This document shows positions 8,441 through 14,599 of a DNA stretch of 19,575 bases, in pieces (position 1 is the stretch's first letter; each line of letters begins with the position of its first letter). The stretch comes from JASFRS01 sp050114795 (GTDB lineage: Bacteria > Pseudomonadota > Alphaproteobacteria > Sphingomonadales > CAKZYD01). A program made the translations under genes and the position numbers. A model generated the notes under the pieces. The model was not told the origin of the DNA, searched no databases, and worked only from the letters and a program-made list of their open reading frames with translations. The stretch is taken from positions 1 to 19,575 of the forward strand of contig JASFRS010000028.1 of the NCBI GenBank assembly GCA_050114795.1, in the 5' to 3' direction.

Positions 8441-9403
8441 ATGCCTATCCAGTCCCGAATTTCCAAACAGCTAGGCCTTAAGCATCCGCTTATTTGCGCA
8501 CCAATGGCCGGCGTCTCAGGCGGACTTTTAGCCGGTGCTGCCTCCAAGGCTGGAGGTCTTGGTTTTATTGCCGGAGGTTATGGAAATGAGGCTGAACTGA
8601 AACGGGAGTTGGGATTGGTTGACACCCGCCAAATCGGCGTGGGCTTCATAAGCTGGGCGTTGGATAAAAAGCCCTGGTTACTGGACATGGTTCTGGAACG
8701 AGGTATCAAAGCACTCTTCCTATCCTTTGGCGATATCAGCCCTTATGTCGGCAAGGCCCATGCAGCGGGTGTGCCCGTCTTTGCACAAGTGCAGACTGTC
8801 CAGGCCGCCAAAGACGCTGTGTCCAAAGGTGCGGATATCATTATCGCCCAAGGCAGCGAAGCGGGCGGCCATGGCGCTTCACGGGGAACCATCACCCTTT
8901 TGCCCGCCATCCTTGATCATGCAGGCCAAACGCCTGTGGCAGCCGCAGGCGGTATTACCGATGGCCGCAGTGCCGCCGCAGCTTTCCTTATGGGTGCTCA
9001 GGCCATCGTATGCGGAACAGCCTTTTATGCAAGCCCTGAAGCCCTAAGCCATGACAAAGCCAAAGACATTGCTGTCAAGGCGCAGGGCGATGATACATTT
9101 CGATCATCATTATTCGACAAAGCTCGCGGCCTGGACTGGCCTGCGCCTTACACTTTACGCACGCTCCGAAACAGTTATTCGGATGCATGGCTGAATGGCC
9201 TAGAACCGAACCCATCCTTGCCTGGCGCACAGGAAACCTATGCAGAGGCAGTTCGTCGGGGAGACTTTTCGCGTGCAGCCGTCATTGTTGGCGAAGGTGT
9301 TGACCAGCTTCACAAAAAAGAACCAGCCGCTGCGATTATCGAACGATTGATGCGCGAGGCGGAACACCACCTACGCGCCGCCCCTTCACTCATTATCTCT
9401 TAA
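8441..9403 (+). CDS. Nitronate monooxygenase (2-nitropropane dioxygenase family)
   Basis: This 320-residue FMN-dependent TIM-barrel enzyme oxidises alkyl nitronates to carbonyl compounds and nitrite. Family marks are the N-terminal HPLICAPMAGVSGG (residues 15-28), AQGSEAGGHG (136-145), which holds the conserved His at 144, and the phosphate-binding AAGGITDGR (168-176) followed by GAQAIVCGTAF. I start it at the ATG at 8441, 4 bases after the tautomerase stop, because MPIQSRISKQLGL matches family N-termini; the frame is open 29 codons further upstream but that part overlaps the tautomerase. Subclass assignment and substrate cannot be settled by eye; related enzymes also include enoyl reductases such as FabK, though length and motifs favour NMO. 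Confidence 0.9.
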   Translation: MPIQSRISKQLGLKHPLICAPMAGVSGGLLAGAASKAGGLGFIAGGYGNEAELKRELGLVDTRQIGVGFISWALDKKPWLLDMVLERGIKALFLSFGDISPYVGKAHAAGVPVFAQVQTVQAAKDAVSKGADIIIAQGSEAGGHGASRGTITLLPAILDHAGQTPVAAAGGITDGRSAAAAFLMGAQAIVCGTAFYASPEALSHDKAKDIAVKAQGDDTFRSSLFDKARGLDWPAPYTLRTLRNSYSDAWLNGLEPNPSLPGAQETYAEAVRRGDFSRAAVIVGEGVDQLHKKEPAAAIIERLMREAEHHLRAAPSLIIS

Positions 9404-9425
9404 TTTCAAACACGTGGAGTCTCTT

Positions 9426-10055
9426 ATGATAGATGTTTATAGCTGGAGTACCGGCAACGGTAAGAAAGTCTTCATCGCCTTGGAAGAAATGGGACTGCCT
9501 TATACAGTCCATCCAATTAATATCTATAAAAACGAAAATATGGATCCAGCTTTTGAAAAGCTGTCTCCCAATCAAAAAATCCCTGCAATTAAAGACCGCG
9601 ATACCGATATTACTTTGTTTGAATCTGGTGCCATTCTCCAATATCTCGCCGAGAAATCCGGGAAATTCTATGGAAAAGATGAAAAGGCCCGTTGGGATGT
9701 TACACAATGGCTAATGTGGCAGATGGGTGGCGTTGGTCCGATGATGGGTCAGGCGCTGCATTTCCTGTTCTATAATAAAGGCGCGTCGGACTATGCGGCT
9801 GAACGCTATGGAAAAGAAACGCAGCGGCTTTATGGTGTTATGGACAAACAATTATCCAAACAAGACTTTATTGCCGGTGATTACAGCATTGCAGACATGG
9901 CGATCTGGCCTTGGATTACGCGCCATGAAAGGCAGCAGATATCATTGGATGATTATCCCAATGTACAGCGCTGGTATCGTGCAATCGCAGCACGCCCCGC
10001 CGTCGTGAAGGGTTTTAAAGTCCTGGCGGAAGATGAGGAAATTCCCGGCCTTTAA
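9426..10055 (+). CDS. Nu-class (YfcG/YghU-like) glutathione S-transferase
   Basis: This 209-residue cytoplasmic protein belongs to the Ure2p/nu-class GST group, whose E. coli member YfcG is a disulfide-bond reductase. Thr9 and Asn11 in STGNGKK match the glutathione-contacting Thr and Asn of that class, replacing the catalytic Cys, Ser or Tyr of other GSTs. NQKIPAIKD and FESGAILQYLAEKSG form the rest of the glutathione site, and GDYSIADMAIWPW is the usual C-terminal domain motif. The ATG at 9426 has GGAG 6 bases upstream; a GTG at 9414 is in frame but unsupported. It begins 22 bases after the nitronate monooxygenase and ends the operon. Its stop overlaps the stop of the convergent glycosylase gene by 4 bases. 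Confidence 0.9.
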   Translation: MIDVYSWSTGNGKKVFIALEEMGLPYTVHPINIYKNENMDPAFEKLSPNQKIPAIKDRDTDITLFESGAILQYLAEKSGKFYGKDEKARWDVTQWLMWQMGGVGPMMGQALHFLFYNKGASDYAAERYGKETQRLYGVMDKQLSKQDFIAGDYSIADMAIWPWITRHERQQISLDDYPNVQRWYRAIAARPAVVKGFKVLAEDEEIPGL

Positions 10056-10651
10056 TTTTTAAGTTCCAGAACCCGTTTTTGCAGAGCCGGGATCACTTCC
10101 GCTTCGAAAAACGGGTTCTGTTTGAACCAGCGCAGATTGCGTGGGCTTGGATGAGGAAGCGGCAACACATCTGGCCAGAAATCGCGCCATAATTCGACGG
10201 TTGCAGTTAAAGTCTTTTGCTTTTTGTCTTTTAAATGCCAGTCCATCGCATATTGGCCAATGATCAGCGTTAAAGACAGATTGGGCAAACCCACTAATAA
10301 TTTTTCGCGCCAAGCCGCAGCACATTCCACACGCGGTGGCAAATCTCCACCACTTCCTGTTCCAGGATAACAAAACCCCATAGGAATGATTGCGAAAAGG
10401 GAGGAGTCGTAAAACTCCTCATCCGTCACCCCGAGCCACTTGCGTAGTCGATCACCTGAAGGGTCGCTAAAAGGAATGCCCTTTTCATGGGCACGGCGAC
10501 CGGGGGCCTGTCCGGCAATTAGGATTTTCGCCTTCTCGCTATATTGAAAGATGGGATTTGGCCCAAGAGGAAGGTCCTCGCAAATTCGGCAGGCGCGTAC
10601 AGAGGAAAGGAGGTCAGCAGGGGGGGATATAATGGGGGGGTGCGCTGACAA
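10052..10651 (-). CDS. Uracil-DNA glycosylase superfamily protein
   Basis: This base-excision-repair-type protein carries the superfamily motif A as GQAPG followed by RRAHEKGIPFSDPSGDRLRKWLG, and the C-terminal HPSPRN DNA-contact loop. Two Cys (CRIC) lie near the N-terminus, but I do not see the four-Cys iron-sulfur pattern expected of classical family 4, so activity and substrate are open. The start is ambiguous: GTG at 10666 touches GGAG with no spacer, whereas TTG at 10651 has AAGGAG six bases upstream, giving 199 residues. I prefer the TTG. Two C7 tracts follow the start, and a perfect 14-bp inverted repeat lies in the last codons (separate entries). It is convergent with the GST operon. 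Confidence 0.85.
   Translation of the reverse strand: MSAHPPIISPPADLLSSVRACRICEDLPLGPNPIFQYSEKAKILIAGQAPGRRAHEKGIPFSDPSGDRLRKWLGVTDEEFYDSSLFAIIPMGFCYPGTGSGGDLPPRVECAAAWREKLLVGLPNLSLTLIIGQYAMDWHLKDKKQKTLTATVELWRDFWPDVLPLPHPSPRNLRWFKQNPFFEAEVIPALQKRVLELKN
10067..10120. repeat. Perfect 14-bp inverted repeat inside the 3' end of the glycosylase gene
   Basis: CAGAACCCGTTTTT (10067-10080) is the exact reverse complement of AAAAACGGGTTCTG (10107-10120), separated by 26 bases. GTTC/GAAC outside the arms extends the pairing past a 3-base bulge. It starts 12 bases after the stop of the plus-strand GST operon, so it could end or protect that transcript, yet it encodes the conserved-looking C-terminus of the glycosylase on the other strand. 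Confidence 0.75.
10620..10640 (-). repeat. Two G7 (C7 in the coding strand) homopolymer tracts near the glycosylase start
   Basis: Runs of seven G occur at 10620-10626 and 10634-10640 on the plus strand, read as C7 in codons for HPP and SPP within the first 20 codons of the glycosylase. Such tracts are prone to slipped-strand changes. A one-base change in either would shift the frame and switch the gene off. Confidence 0.6.
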
Positions 10652-10677
10652 AATATTCTCCTTCACCTCCGTACGAC

Positions 10678-10717
10678 AGCCTTTTAAATGAAGCTAGGGT
10701 ACTTCATTGAAAAGGCT
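10678..10717. repeat. Strong hairpin, 16-bp arms, upstream of the glycosylase gene
   Basis: AGCCTTTTAAATGAAG (10678-10693) pairs with CTTCATTGAAAAGGCT (10702-10717) with a single mismatch and an 8-base loop. It lies in the 333-base gap between the glycosylase start and the VOC gene stop, immediately before the glycosylase leader on the minus strand. No U-tract follows on either strand. It could be an operator, an mRNA leader structure, or a small repeat element. The rest of 10718-10880 shows nothing I can identify. Confidence 0.6.
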
Positions 10718-10880
10718 AGGTCGATGTTGACCAAGTTATTTATGCGTTACACAGACAACATCGCACCAATGAACCGAGTGCGCTAAATGTGCGTCGAACC
10801 CAAGATAGAATCAATCACTGTAAGCCATAGTGGTATTCTTTGCACAGTCTTTGGGACGTATGGCAAATAGAGATCAAGGC

Positions 10881-10943
10881 TCAAGCGCTGACACGTCGAT
10901 AATCACGCGGTGAGACACCGAACTTCCCGGTAAAGGCGCGCGA
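10881..10943 (-). pseudogene. C-terminal remnant of an AraC-family regulator
   Basis: Read on the minus strand, 10943-10881 encodes SRAFTGKFGVSPRDYRRVSA followed by TGA. This is the classical C-terminus of an AraC/XylS HTH domain (compare SRAFSGKFGVPPTEYRR in the intact regulator ending at 12537). Over 30 bases (10914-10943 against 12571-12600) about 26 are identical. Upstream of the Ser the frame reads Trp and then a stop at 10947-10949, so the rest of the gene is gone. It is a gene fossil, probably left by a deletion that brought the VOC operon to its present place. Confidence 0.75.
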
Positions 10944-10960
10944 CCATTAGTCACGCGCCT
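10934..10960 (-). terminator. Probable terminator of the DUF4142-cupredoxin-VOC operon
   Basis: AGGCGCG (10934-10940) pairs with CGCGCCT (10954-10960), and GAC/GTC pair inside after one mismatch, leaving a 5-base loop. In the minus-strand transcript the stem begins 24 bases after the VOC stop and is followed by TTTACC, a short U-tract. One arm is made of the AraC remnant's codons, so the terminator may have formed when that gene was lost. Confidence 0.6.
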
Positions 10961-10983
10961 CCGTAAAGCTATTACGCACCTAA

Positions 10984-11373
10984 TTACGCAGCAAAGCCAT
11001 TGTAGATGGCTTCAAGCTTATTCCCATAAGGGTCATAAACAAAAGCCGCATAAACATCAGGCTTTGGATATCCTGGACGCGGGCCGGGTTCACCAGCGCA
11101 TTTACCACCATTTGCTAAAGCAGCTTTATGGAAAGCGTCCACAGCATCCTGACTAGGTGCAACAAAGCAAATATGCACGCCATTACCCGCTGTTTGTTGA
11201 CCACCATCATTGGGAAGGATGATGACGAATTCAACACGGTCTGAGCCATAGGCCGCTAAAGGCTCTAAAGTTGCCAGGCGCTTTGCACCTACAGTATCCA
11301 AAACAGGGTCATAAAATCTGGTGGCCTCTTCCACATGAGGAACACCAACGCTTAAATGATCAATGATGGTCAT
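10984..11373 (-). CDS. VOC-family (glyoxalase/bleomycin-resistance fold) protein
   Basis: This 129-residue cytoplasmic protein has the paired beta-alpha-beta-beta-beta modules of the vicinal oxygen chelate superfamily. The metal ligands of the fold are visible: H6 (IDHLSVGV), H67 (GVHICF) and E121 (YGNKLEAI), so a metal centre is likely. The subfamily is common in proteobacteria and is often annotated as glyoxalase-like, without a proven substrate. GGAG lies 6 bases upstream of the ATG at 11373. It starts 22 bases after the cupredoxin stop, as the last gene of a three-gene minus-strand operon, and a GC-rich hairpin follows it. Confidence 0.9.
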   Translation of the reverse strand: MTIIDHLSVGVPHVEEATRFYDPVLDTVGAKRLATLEPLAAYGSDRVEFVIILPNDGGQQTAGNGVHICFVAPSQDAVDAFHKAALANGGKCAGEPGPRPGYPKPDVYAAFVYDPYGNKLEAIYNGFAA

Positions 11374-11395
11374 GTCTTTCTCCGGACAATCAGGT

Positions 11396-11746
11396 TTAAT
11401 CGGCTTTCACAATGACTTTTCCATGCATTTCAGGATGATAGGCACAGATATAGTCAAATTCGCCGGGGTTAGAAAAAATGAGGGACTTCGCCTCGTTCTT
11501 ATTAAGCTGGGTCGTGTCCCAGTCAGCCGATATTTCTGTTGCCGTATGCGGCACAAAATCTTTATTGACCCACTCAATACTGTCACCGACATTCACCGTG
11601 ATGGTATCAGGGCCGAAAAGAAATTTCGAAATCACCACCTGATGGGTCTTGGGTTCTGCTTTCGCTTCTCGAACGCCCATATTATCGCAAGCACCAAGGA
11701 GCAGCGAAAAAGAGATGGCGGCACCCAAAAGGGTGCCGCGCTTCAT
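11396..11746 (-). CDS. Cupredoxin-domain lipoprotein (type 1 copper protein)
   Basis: This 116-residue exported protein has a lipoprotein signal: Lys and Arg, then a hydrophobic stretch, then the lipobox LGAC with Cys20 as the lipidated residue. The mature part is a plastocyanin/pseudoazurin-like cupredoxin with a full set of type 1 copper ligands: H67 (VPHTAT), C101, H104 and M107 (CAYHPEMHG). It probably carries electrons in the periplasm, anchored to a membrane. The start is uncertain. In-frame GTG/ATG codons at 11776, 11773, 11761 and 11746 all lack a clear ribosome-binding site. I chose 11746 because it gives the best signal peptide; 11761 lies 4 bases after the upstream stop and would suit translational coupling. 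Confidence 0.85.
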   Translation of the reverse strand: MKRGTLLGAAISFSLLLGACDNMGVREAKAEPKTHQVVISKFLFGPDTITVNVGDSIEWVNKDFVPHTATEISADWDTTQLNKNEAKSLIFSNPGEFDYICAYHPEMHGKVIVKAD

Positions 11747-11760
11747 GCAGAAATTCTGCA
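11746..11760. repeat. Perfect 15-base palindrome at the cupredoxin start
   Basis: TGCAGAAATTCTGCA has perfect 7-bp arms around a central A and ends on the A of the ATG at 11746. It lies between the end of the DUF4142 gene and the cupredoxin gene. It may control internal transcription or translation of the downstream genes, or be chance in codons of an earlier start (encoding MQNFC). Confidence 0.35.
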
Positions 11761-11765
11761 TTGAA

Positions 11766-12293
11766 TTAGGCATCACATTTCAAAGACGCGACCATTTTTT
11801 CCGCGTGTTTTTCATGAGCCTTAAAAGTTACCAACGCACCGGACAGCAGCTCCTTCAATTCAGGCACAGTAGCTTCTGGAATGAATTTGCCTTCAACCGT
11901 TTGGTTCACAACTTGGTGGTAGCCCAGTTCATTAACTGCATAGGCGCAATCAAATGCTTTGCCAGTCAATGTACCGAATTCAGCACGTTTATCAGCAGCA
12001 CCTTTAACCAAAGCCTGGCTCAAGCCATTATCCTGAGGGGTTACATTCAGTTTTTGAACTAATGCAACGGCTTCTTGATTTACCGCAGCATGGTCGCGCA
12101 ACATGGTTTCCGCAAATTCACGGACCGTTGCATTTTCAGAAACAGCCAAAGCCATGTGAGCATAGCGGATATCAAGACCGCCAGCCGTATAAGCTGTATG
12201 AGCGATTTCAAGATCGTTCATTCTATTGTCCATGGCAACAGCCGGTACCGCAACAGCGGCAGAAGCTAAAACAGCAGCAAGCTTCAATTTCAT
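11766..12293 (-). CDS. Exported DUF4142 (ferritin-like helical) protein
   Basis: This 175-residue protein has a Sec signal peptide (MKLKLAAVLASAAVAVPAVA, cleavage predicted after Ala20) followed by the DUF4142 domain. DUF4142 is a predicted four-helix, ferritin-like fold found in periplasmic proteins of unknown function. Typical parts are DLEIAHTAYTAGGLDIRYAHMAL, VREFAETMLRDHAAVN and the C-terminal FKAHEKHAEKM. Several His and Glu residues lie on the helices and could bind metal. The start at 12293 is well supported by GGGAG 7 bases upstream; the frame extends 22 codons further with no support. It is the first gene of an operon with a copper lipoprotein and a VOC protein, which hints at envelope redox or stress physiology. 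Confidence 0.88.
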   Translation of the reverse strand: MKLKLAAVLASAAVAVPAVAMDNRMNDLEIAHTAYTAGGLDIRYAHMALAVSENATVREFAETMLRDHAAVNQEAVALVQKLNVTPQDNGLSQALVKGAADKRAEFGTLTGKAFDCAYAVNELGYHQVVNQTVEGKFIPEATVPELKELLSGALVTFKAHEKHAEKMVASLKCDA

Positions 12294-12505
12294 CGATTTA
12301 CTCCCTTTCCAATTGGAGGTTACAGAACATCGCACCGATACCTCGGAGGCGGTTCTCACGTCGCAGATGTCGATGGTTCAACCCGCGACTGTGATAAGCG
12401 GCCCTATGGATGATAAGTCACATGGACAAGTCATCAGCCATAAGGCTCAAATTCCACGAAAGGGAAGTTGGACGATTAGTCAATTTTTAGCAATATACAC
12501 AGATT

Positions 12506-12518
12506 TATTGCAATTTAT
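12506..12518 (-). promoter_or_regulatory. Candidate regulator site upstream of the DUF4142 operon (13-mer copy 1)
   Basis: On the minus strand this reads ATAAATTGCAATA, containing the palindrome ATTGCAAT. The identical 13-mer occurs at 13511-13523 in front of the AraC gene. It lies in the 243-base gap (12294-12536) ahead of the DUF4142 operon; nothing else in that gap is clear. A shared site would place the operon under the AraC regulator, but this is inference. Confidence 0.4.
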
Positions 12519-12536
12519 TTGGGACGATATGCAAAA

Positions 12537-13463
12537 TTATGCCGCACCACGACGATATTCCGTCGGCGGCACACCAAATTTCCCGGAAAAGGCGCGCGAA
12601 AAGGCGGCCGGGGATTGATAGCCGGTTTGAATGGCAACCTGTTGAATGCTGACATGTGACATGCCCAACAGGCTTAAAGCTTTTTGCAAACGCCAGTCGG
12701 AGAGATAGGCCATAGGGCCGGTTCCAACCAATTCGCTGAAACGTTCTGCAAAGCGGCTACGTGACATGCCAACTGCTGCAGCTAATTTCTCAACGGTCCA
12801 TGGCTCTGCCGGGCGTGCATGAATAAGCCCAAGGGCGCGACCAATTTGTTGGTCCCTAAAGCCCTCTATAACCGCGCGCAATTCATTACTTTGATTAATG
12901 CCAACACGCAGCAGCTCAATGAAAACAATTTCGGATAAGCGTGTGATAGCAGCGGCAGAACCAAGTTCCTCTGCAAATACGCGCCGCGTTACGAGGCGCA
13001 GCATCTCATCTAACCATGGTTCACGTGCACGGGTTGAAGCTGTGGTTAAAACATATTCTGGCAAGGCTCTTAAGATCGGATGGTCCGCGCCGCTGCGAAA
13101 ATTGAAATGACCGCAAACCATTTGTGTTGAAGCGGCTATATCCTTTTCACCGACAACAAGCACGCCCTCACCATCATAGCCCACATCCTGAAGCACTGTT
13201 TCAAGTTGCGGTGCCTTCCGTCCTGCTTCATCAGCAAGGATATGAGACCGCCCTTTGGGGATAAGAACGATATCTCCCGGGCCCAAGTCAACGGCATTGC
13301 CAGATTCCATTTCCACACGGCAATGACCTTGAACAACAAGATGAAAACGTGCCGCCTGTTCTAGGCGCGGCACAGTAACCGCCCAGGGTCCGGAAAAATC
13401 AGTGCGAAAGTATAAAGCGCCCTTTAAATCGAGCGTATCGAGGATATCATTCAAAATATCCAT
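12537..13463 (-). CDS. AraC-family transcriptional regulator with N-terminal cupin domain
   Basis: This 308-residue regulator has an N-terminal cupin_6-type sensing domain (about residues 5-185, including RFHLVVQGHCRVEM and DLGPGDIVLIPKGRSHIL) and a C-terminal double helix-turn-helix of about 100 residues. The HTH part reads WTVEKLAAAVGMSRSRFAERF, then VSIQQVAIQTGYQSPAAFSRAF and the hallmark FGVPPTEYRR. Members of this group often activate neighbouring oxidoreductase or hydrolase genes in response to small molecules. I start at the ATG at 13463, which has GAGGG about 10 bases upstream and leads into MDILNDILDTLDLKGALYFR, the usual family N-terminus; the ATG at 13502 has no ribosome-binding site. 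Repeated sequences upstream suggest self-regulation. Confidence 0.92.
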   Translation of the reverse strand: MDILNDILDTLDLKGALYFRTDFSGPWAVTVPRLEQAARFHLVVQGHCRVEMESGNAVDLGPGDIVLIPKGRSHILADEAGRKAPQLETVLQDVGYDGEGVLVVGEKDIAASTQMVCGHFNFRSGADHPILRALPEYVLTTASTRAREPWLDEMLRLVTRRVFAEELGSAAAITRLSEIVFIELLRVGINQSNELRAVIEGFRDQQIGRALGLIHARPAEPWTVEKLAAAVGMSRSRFAERFSELVGTGPMAYLSDWRLQKALSLLGMSHVSIQQVAIQTGYQSPAAFSRAFSGKFGVPPTEYRRGAA

Positions 13464-13504
13464 ATGCCAGCAACCCTCATTAAATTTTGCAATCCATCTC
13501 ATAT

Positions 13505-13555
13505 AACAGGATAAATTGCAATATAATGACTGGGTTTCCCTGTTAAACAGGATTA
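13505..13555. promoter_or_regulatory. Repeated motifs upstream of the AraC gene (candidate autoregulatory sites)
   Basis: AACAGGATAA (13505-13514) recurs as AACAGGATTA (13546-13555), a direct repeat 41 bp apart, and the second copy overlaps the perfect dyad CCTGTT-A-AACAGG (13539-13551). ATAAATTGCAATA at 13511-13523 matches the site before the DUF4142 operon. AraC proteins bind direct repeats, so these are candidate operators. The remaining bases up to 13709 hold no gene that I can see. Confidence 0.45.
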
Positions 13556-13709
13556 TTTAAGGGGTTGCCTAGGAAACTTCATTAATCAGGTTCGGGCCAA
13601 GGACAGGCAAAGCCTACAGAAACACCTCTCCATCACCCTTTAACCCAGGCTTCTGTCAATAGCCCTCTCAACCATGATCATAAACAACCCATGGTCTCTA
13701 TCGTAGTAT

Positions 13710-14522
13710 TTACAGAGAGAAGACTTCTTTCGCGACAGAGTTTAAAAAACCAGTCTTGGCTTCCTCATCCAGACCAAGGCTATCTAGCCCTTTCAAACAT
13801 TGTTTGGGGGAAAGCATCGGCCAATTTGTCCCAAACATCACACGCCCCTGTCCGACACCTTTCATGAACTGAACAAAATCAGATGGCAGGCGGTGAAGGG
13901 CGTAGGCTGATGTATCCAGATATAAATTTCGGAACTTGAACGCCAGCGACGTTAATTCGTTCACCCAAGGGAAGCCGACATGGCCGCCAACAACTTTTAA
14001 CTCCGGAAAATCAAGAAGAACATCCTCCAAATAGGGAATAGGGCGGCCGGGTTCTGAGCGCAGCAGCGGGCCTGTATGACCGACTTGTGTACAGAATGGC
14101 AGACCCGCATCAACACAAGCCGTATAAATCGGATAATAAAGACGGTCATTCGGTGGTAAGTTCCACAGCCAGGGAACAACACGGACACCGACAACCTGAT
14201 CATGGGTTGCCAAGTCACGGATTTCTCTGACCGCATCCATGGGACGGTTTAAGTCAACGCTGATAAGACCACGAAAACGGTCAGGAGCGGCTTCCGCATC
14301 GCTTAACATTTCCTGGTTACTGACAAGAGCACCGCTTGGTCCATACCATGCAGATAAAAACATGATGTCAACGCCCGCATCGTCCATTGCTTTAAGAGTT
14401 TTTTCAGGCGTGGAAACCAGAACTTCGCCAGAACGACCGGTCCAGCGCAATAAGCTCTCCATCCAATGGGATTTAGCCATCCTCTCAGTTGGAATTTGAC
14501 CCCAAACATCAATTACTGTCAT
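13710..14522 (-). CDS. Amidohydrolase_2 (ACMSD-like) family protein lacking the HxH metal motif
   Basis: This 270-residue TIM-barrel protein belongs to the amidohydrolase-related group that includes ACMSD and other decarboxylases or hydrolases. The fold is evident from TLKAMDDAGVDIMFLSAWYGP, the VGHTGP (H149) and VGGHVGFPWV (H181) strands, and LYLDTSAYALHR. The N-terminal HxH zinc ligands are replaced by VWGQ (residues 6-9), and the usual Asp near the C-terminus is Asn233 (FGTNWPM). Active metal binding is therefore doubtful, although a subfamily with this pattern may work differently. GGAG sits 6 bases before the ATG at 14522. It is divergent from a MarR gene over a perfect palindrome, so expression is probably MarR-controlled. 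Confidence 0.85.
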   Translation of the reverse strand: MTVIDVWGQIPTERMAKSHWMESLLRWTGRSGEVLVSTPEKTLKAMDDAGVDIMFLSAWYGPSGALVSNQEMLSDAEAAPDRFRGLISVDLNRPMDAVREIRDLATHDQVVGVRVVPWLWNLPPNDRLYYPIYTACVDAGLPFCTQVGHTGPLLRSEPGRPIPYLEDVLLDFPELKVVGGHVGFPWVNELTSLAFKFRNLYLDTSAYALHRLPSDFVQFMKGVGQGRVMFGTNWPMLSPKQCLKGLDSLGLDEEAKTGFLNSVAKEVFSL

Positions 14523-14535
14523 GATAGGCTCCTAA

Positions 14536-14553
14536 TACTTCACTAGTGAAGTA
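14536..14553. promoter_or_regulatory. Perfect 18-bp palindrome, probable MarR operator
   Basis: TACTTCACTAGTGAAGTA is a perfect palindrome in the 77-base gap between the divergent amidohydrolase and MarR genes, 13 bases ahead of the amidohydrolase ATG. MarR dimers recognise 16-20 bp dyads of this kind, usually near their own gene. Its length and position make it the best operator candidate in the window. Confidence 0.75.
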
Positions 14554-14599
14554 AATGAACGCTTTGGCAGTAGAACACAAGTATTTTATATACAATATT

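Noticed and set aside
10724..10786. 20-codon plus-strand ORF starting at an ATG in the gap before the VOC operon
   Set aside because: Very short, with only a marginal AGG upstream and no conserved feature; expected by chance in this gap.
10667..10880. LexA box upstream of the glycosylase gene
   Set aside because: I looked for GTTC-N7-GTTC and the CTG-N10-CAG pattern at promoter distance and saw no convincing match, so SOS control is not supported.
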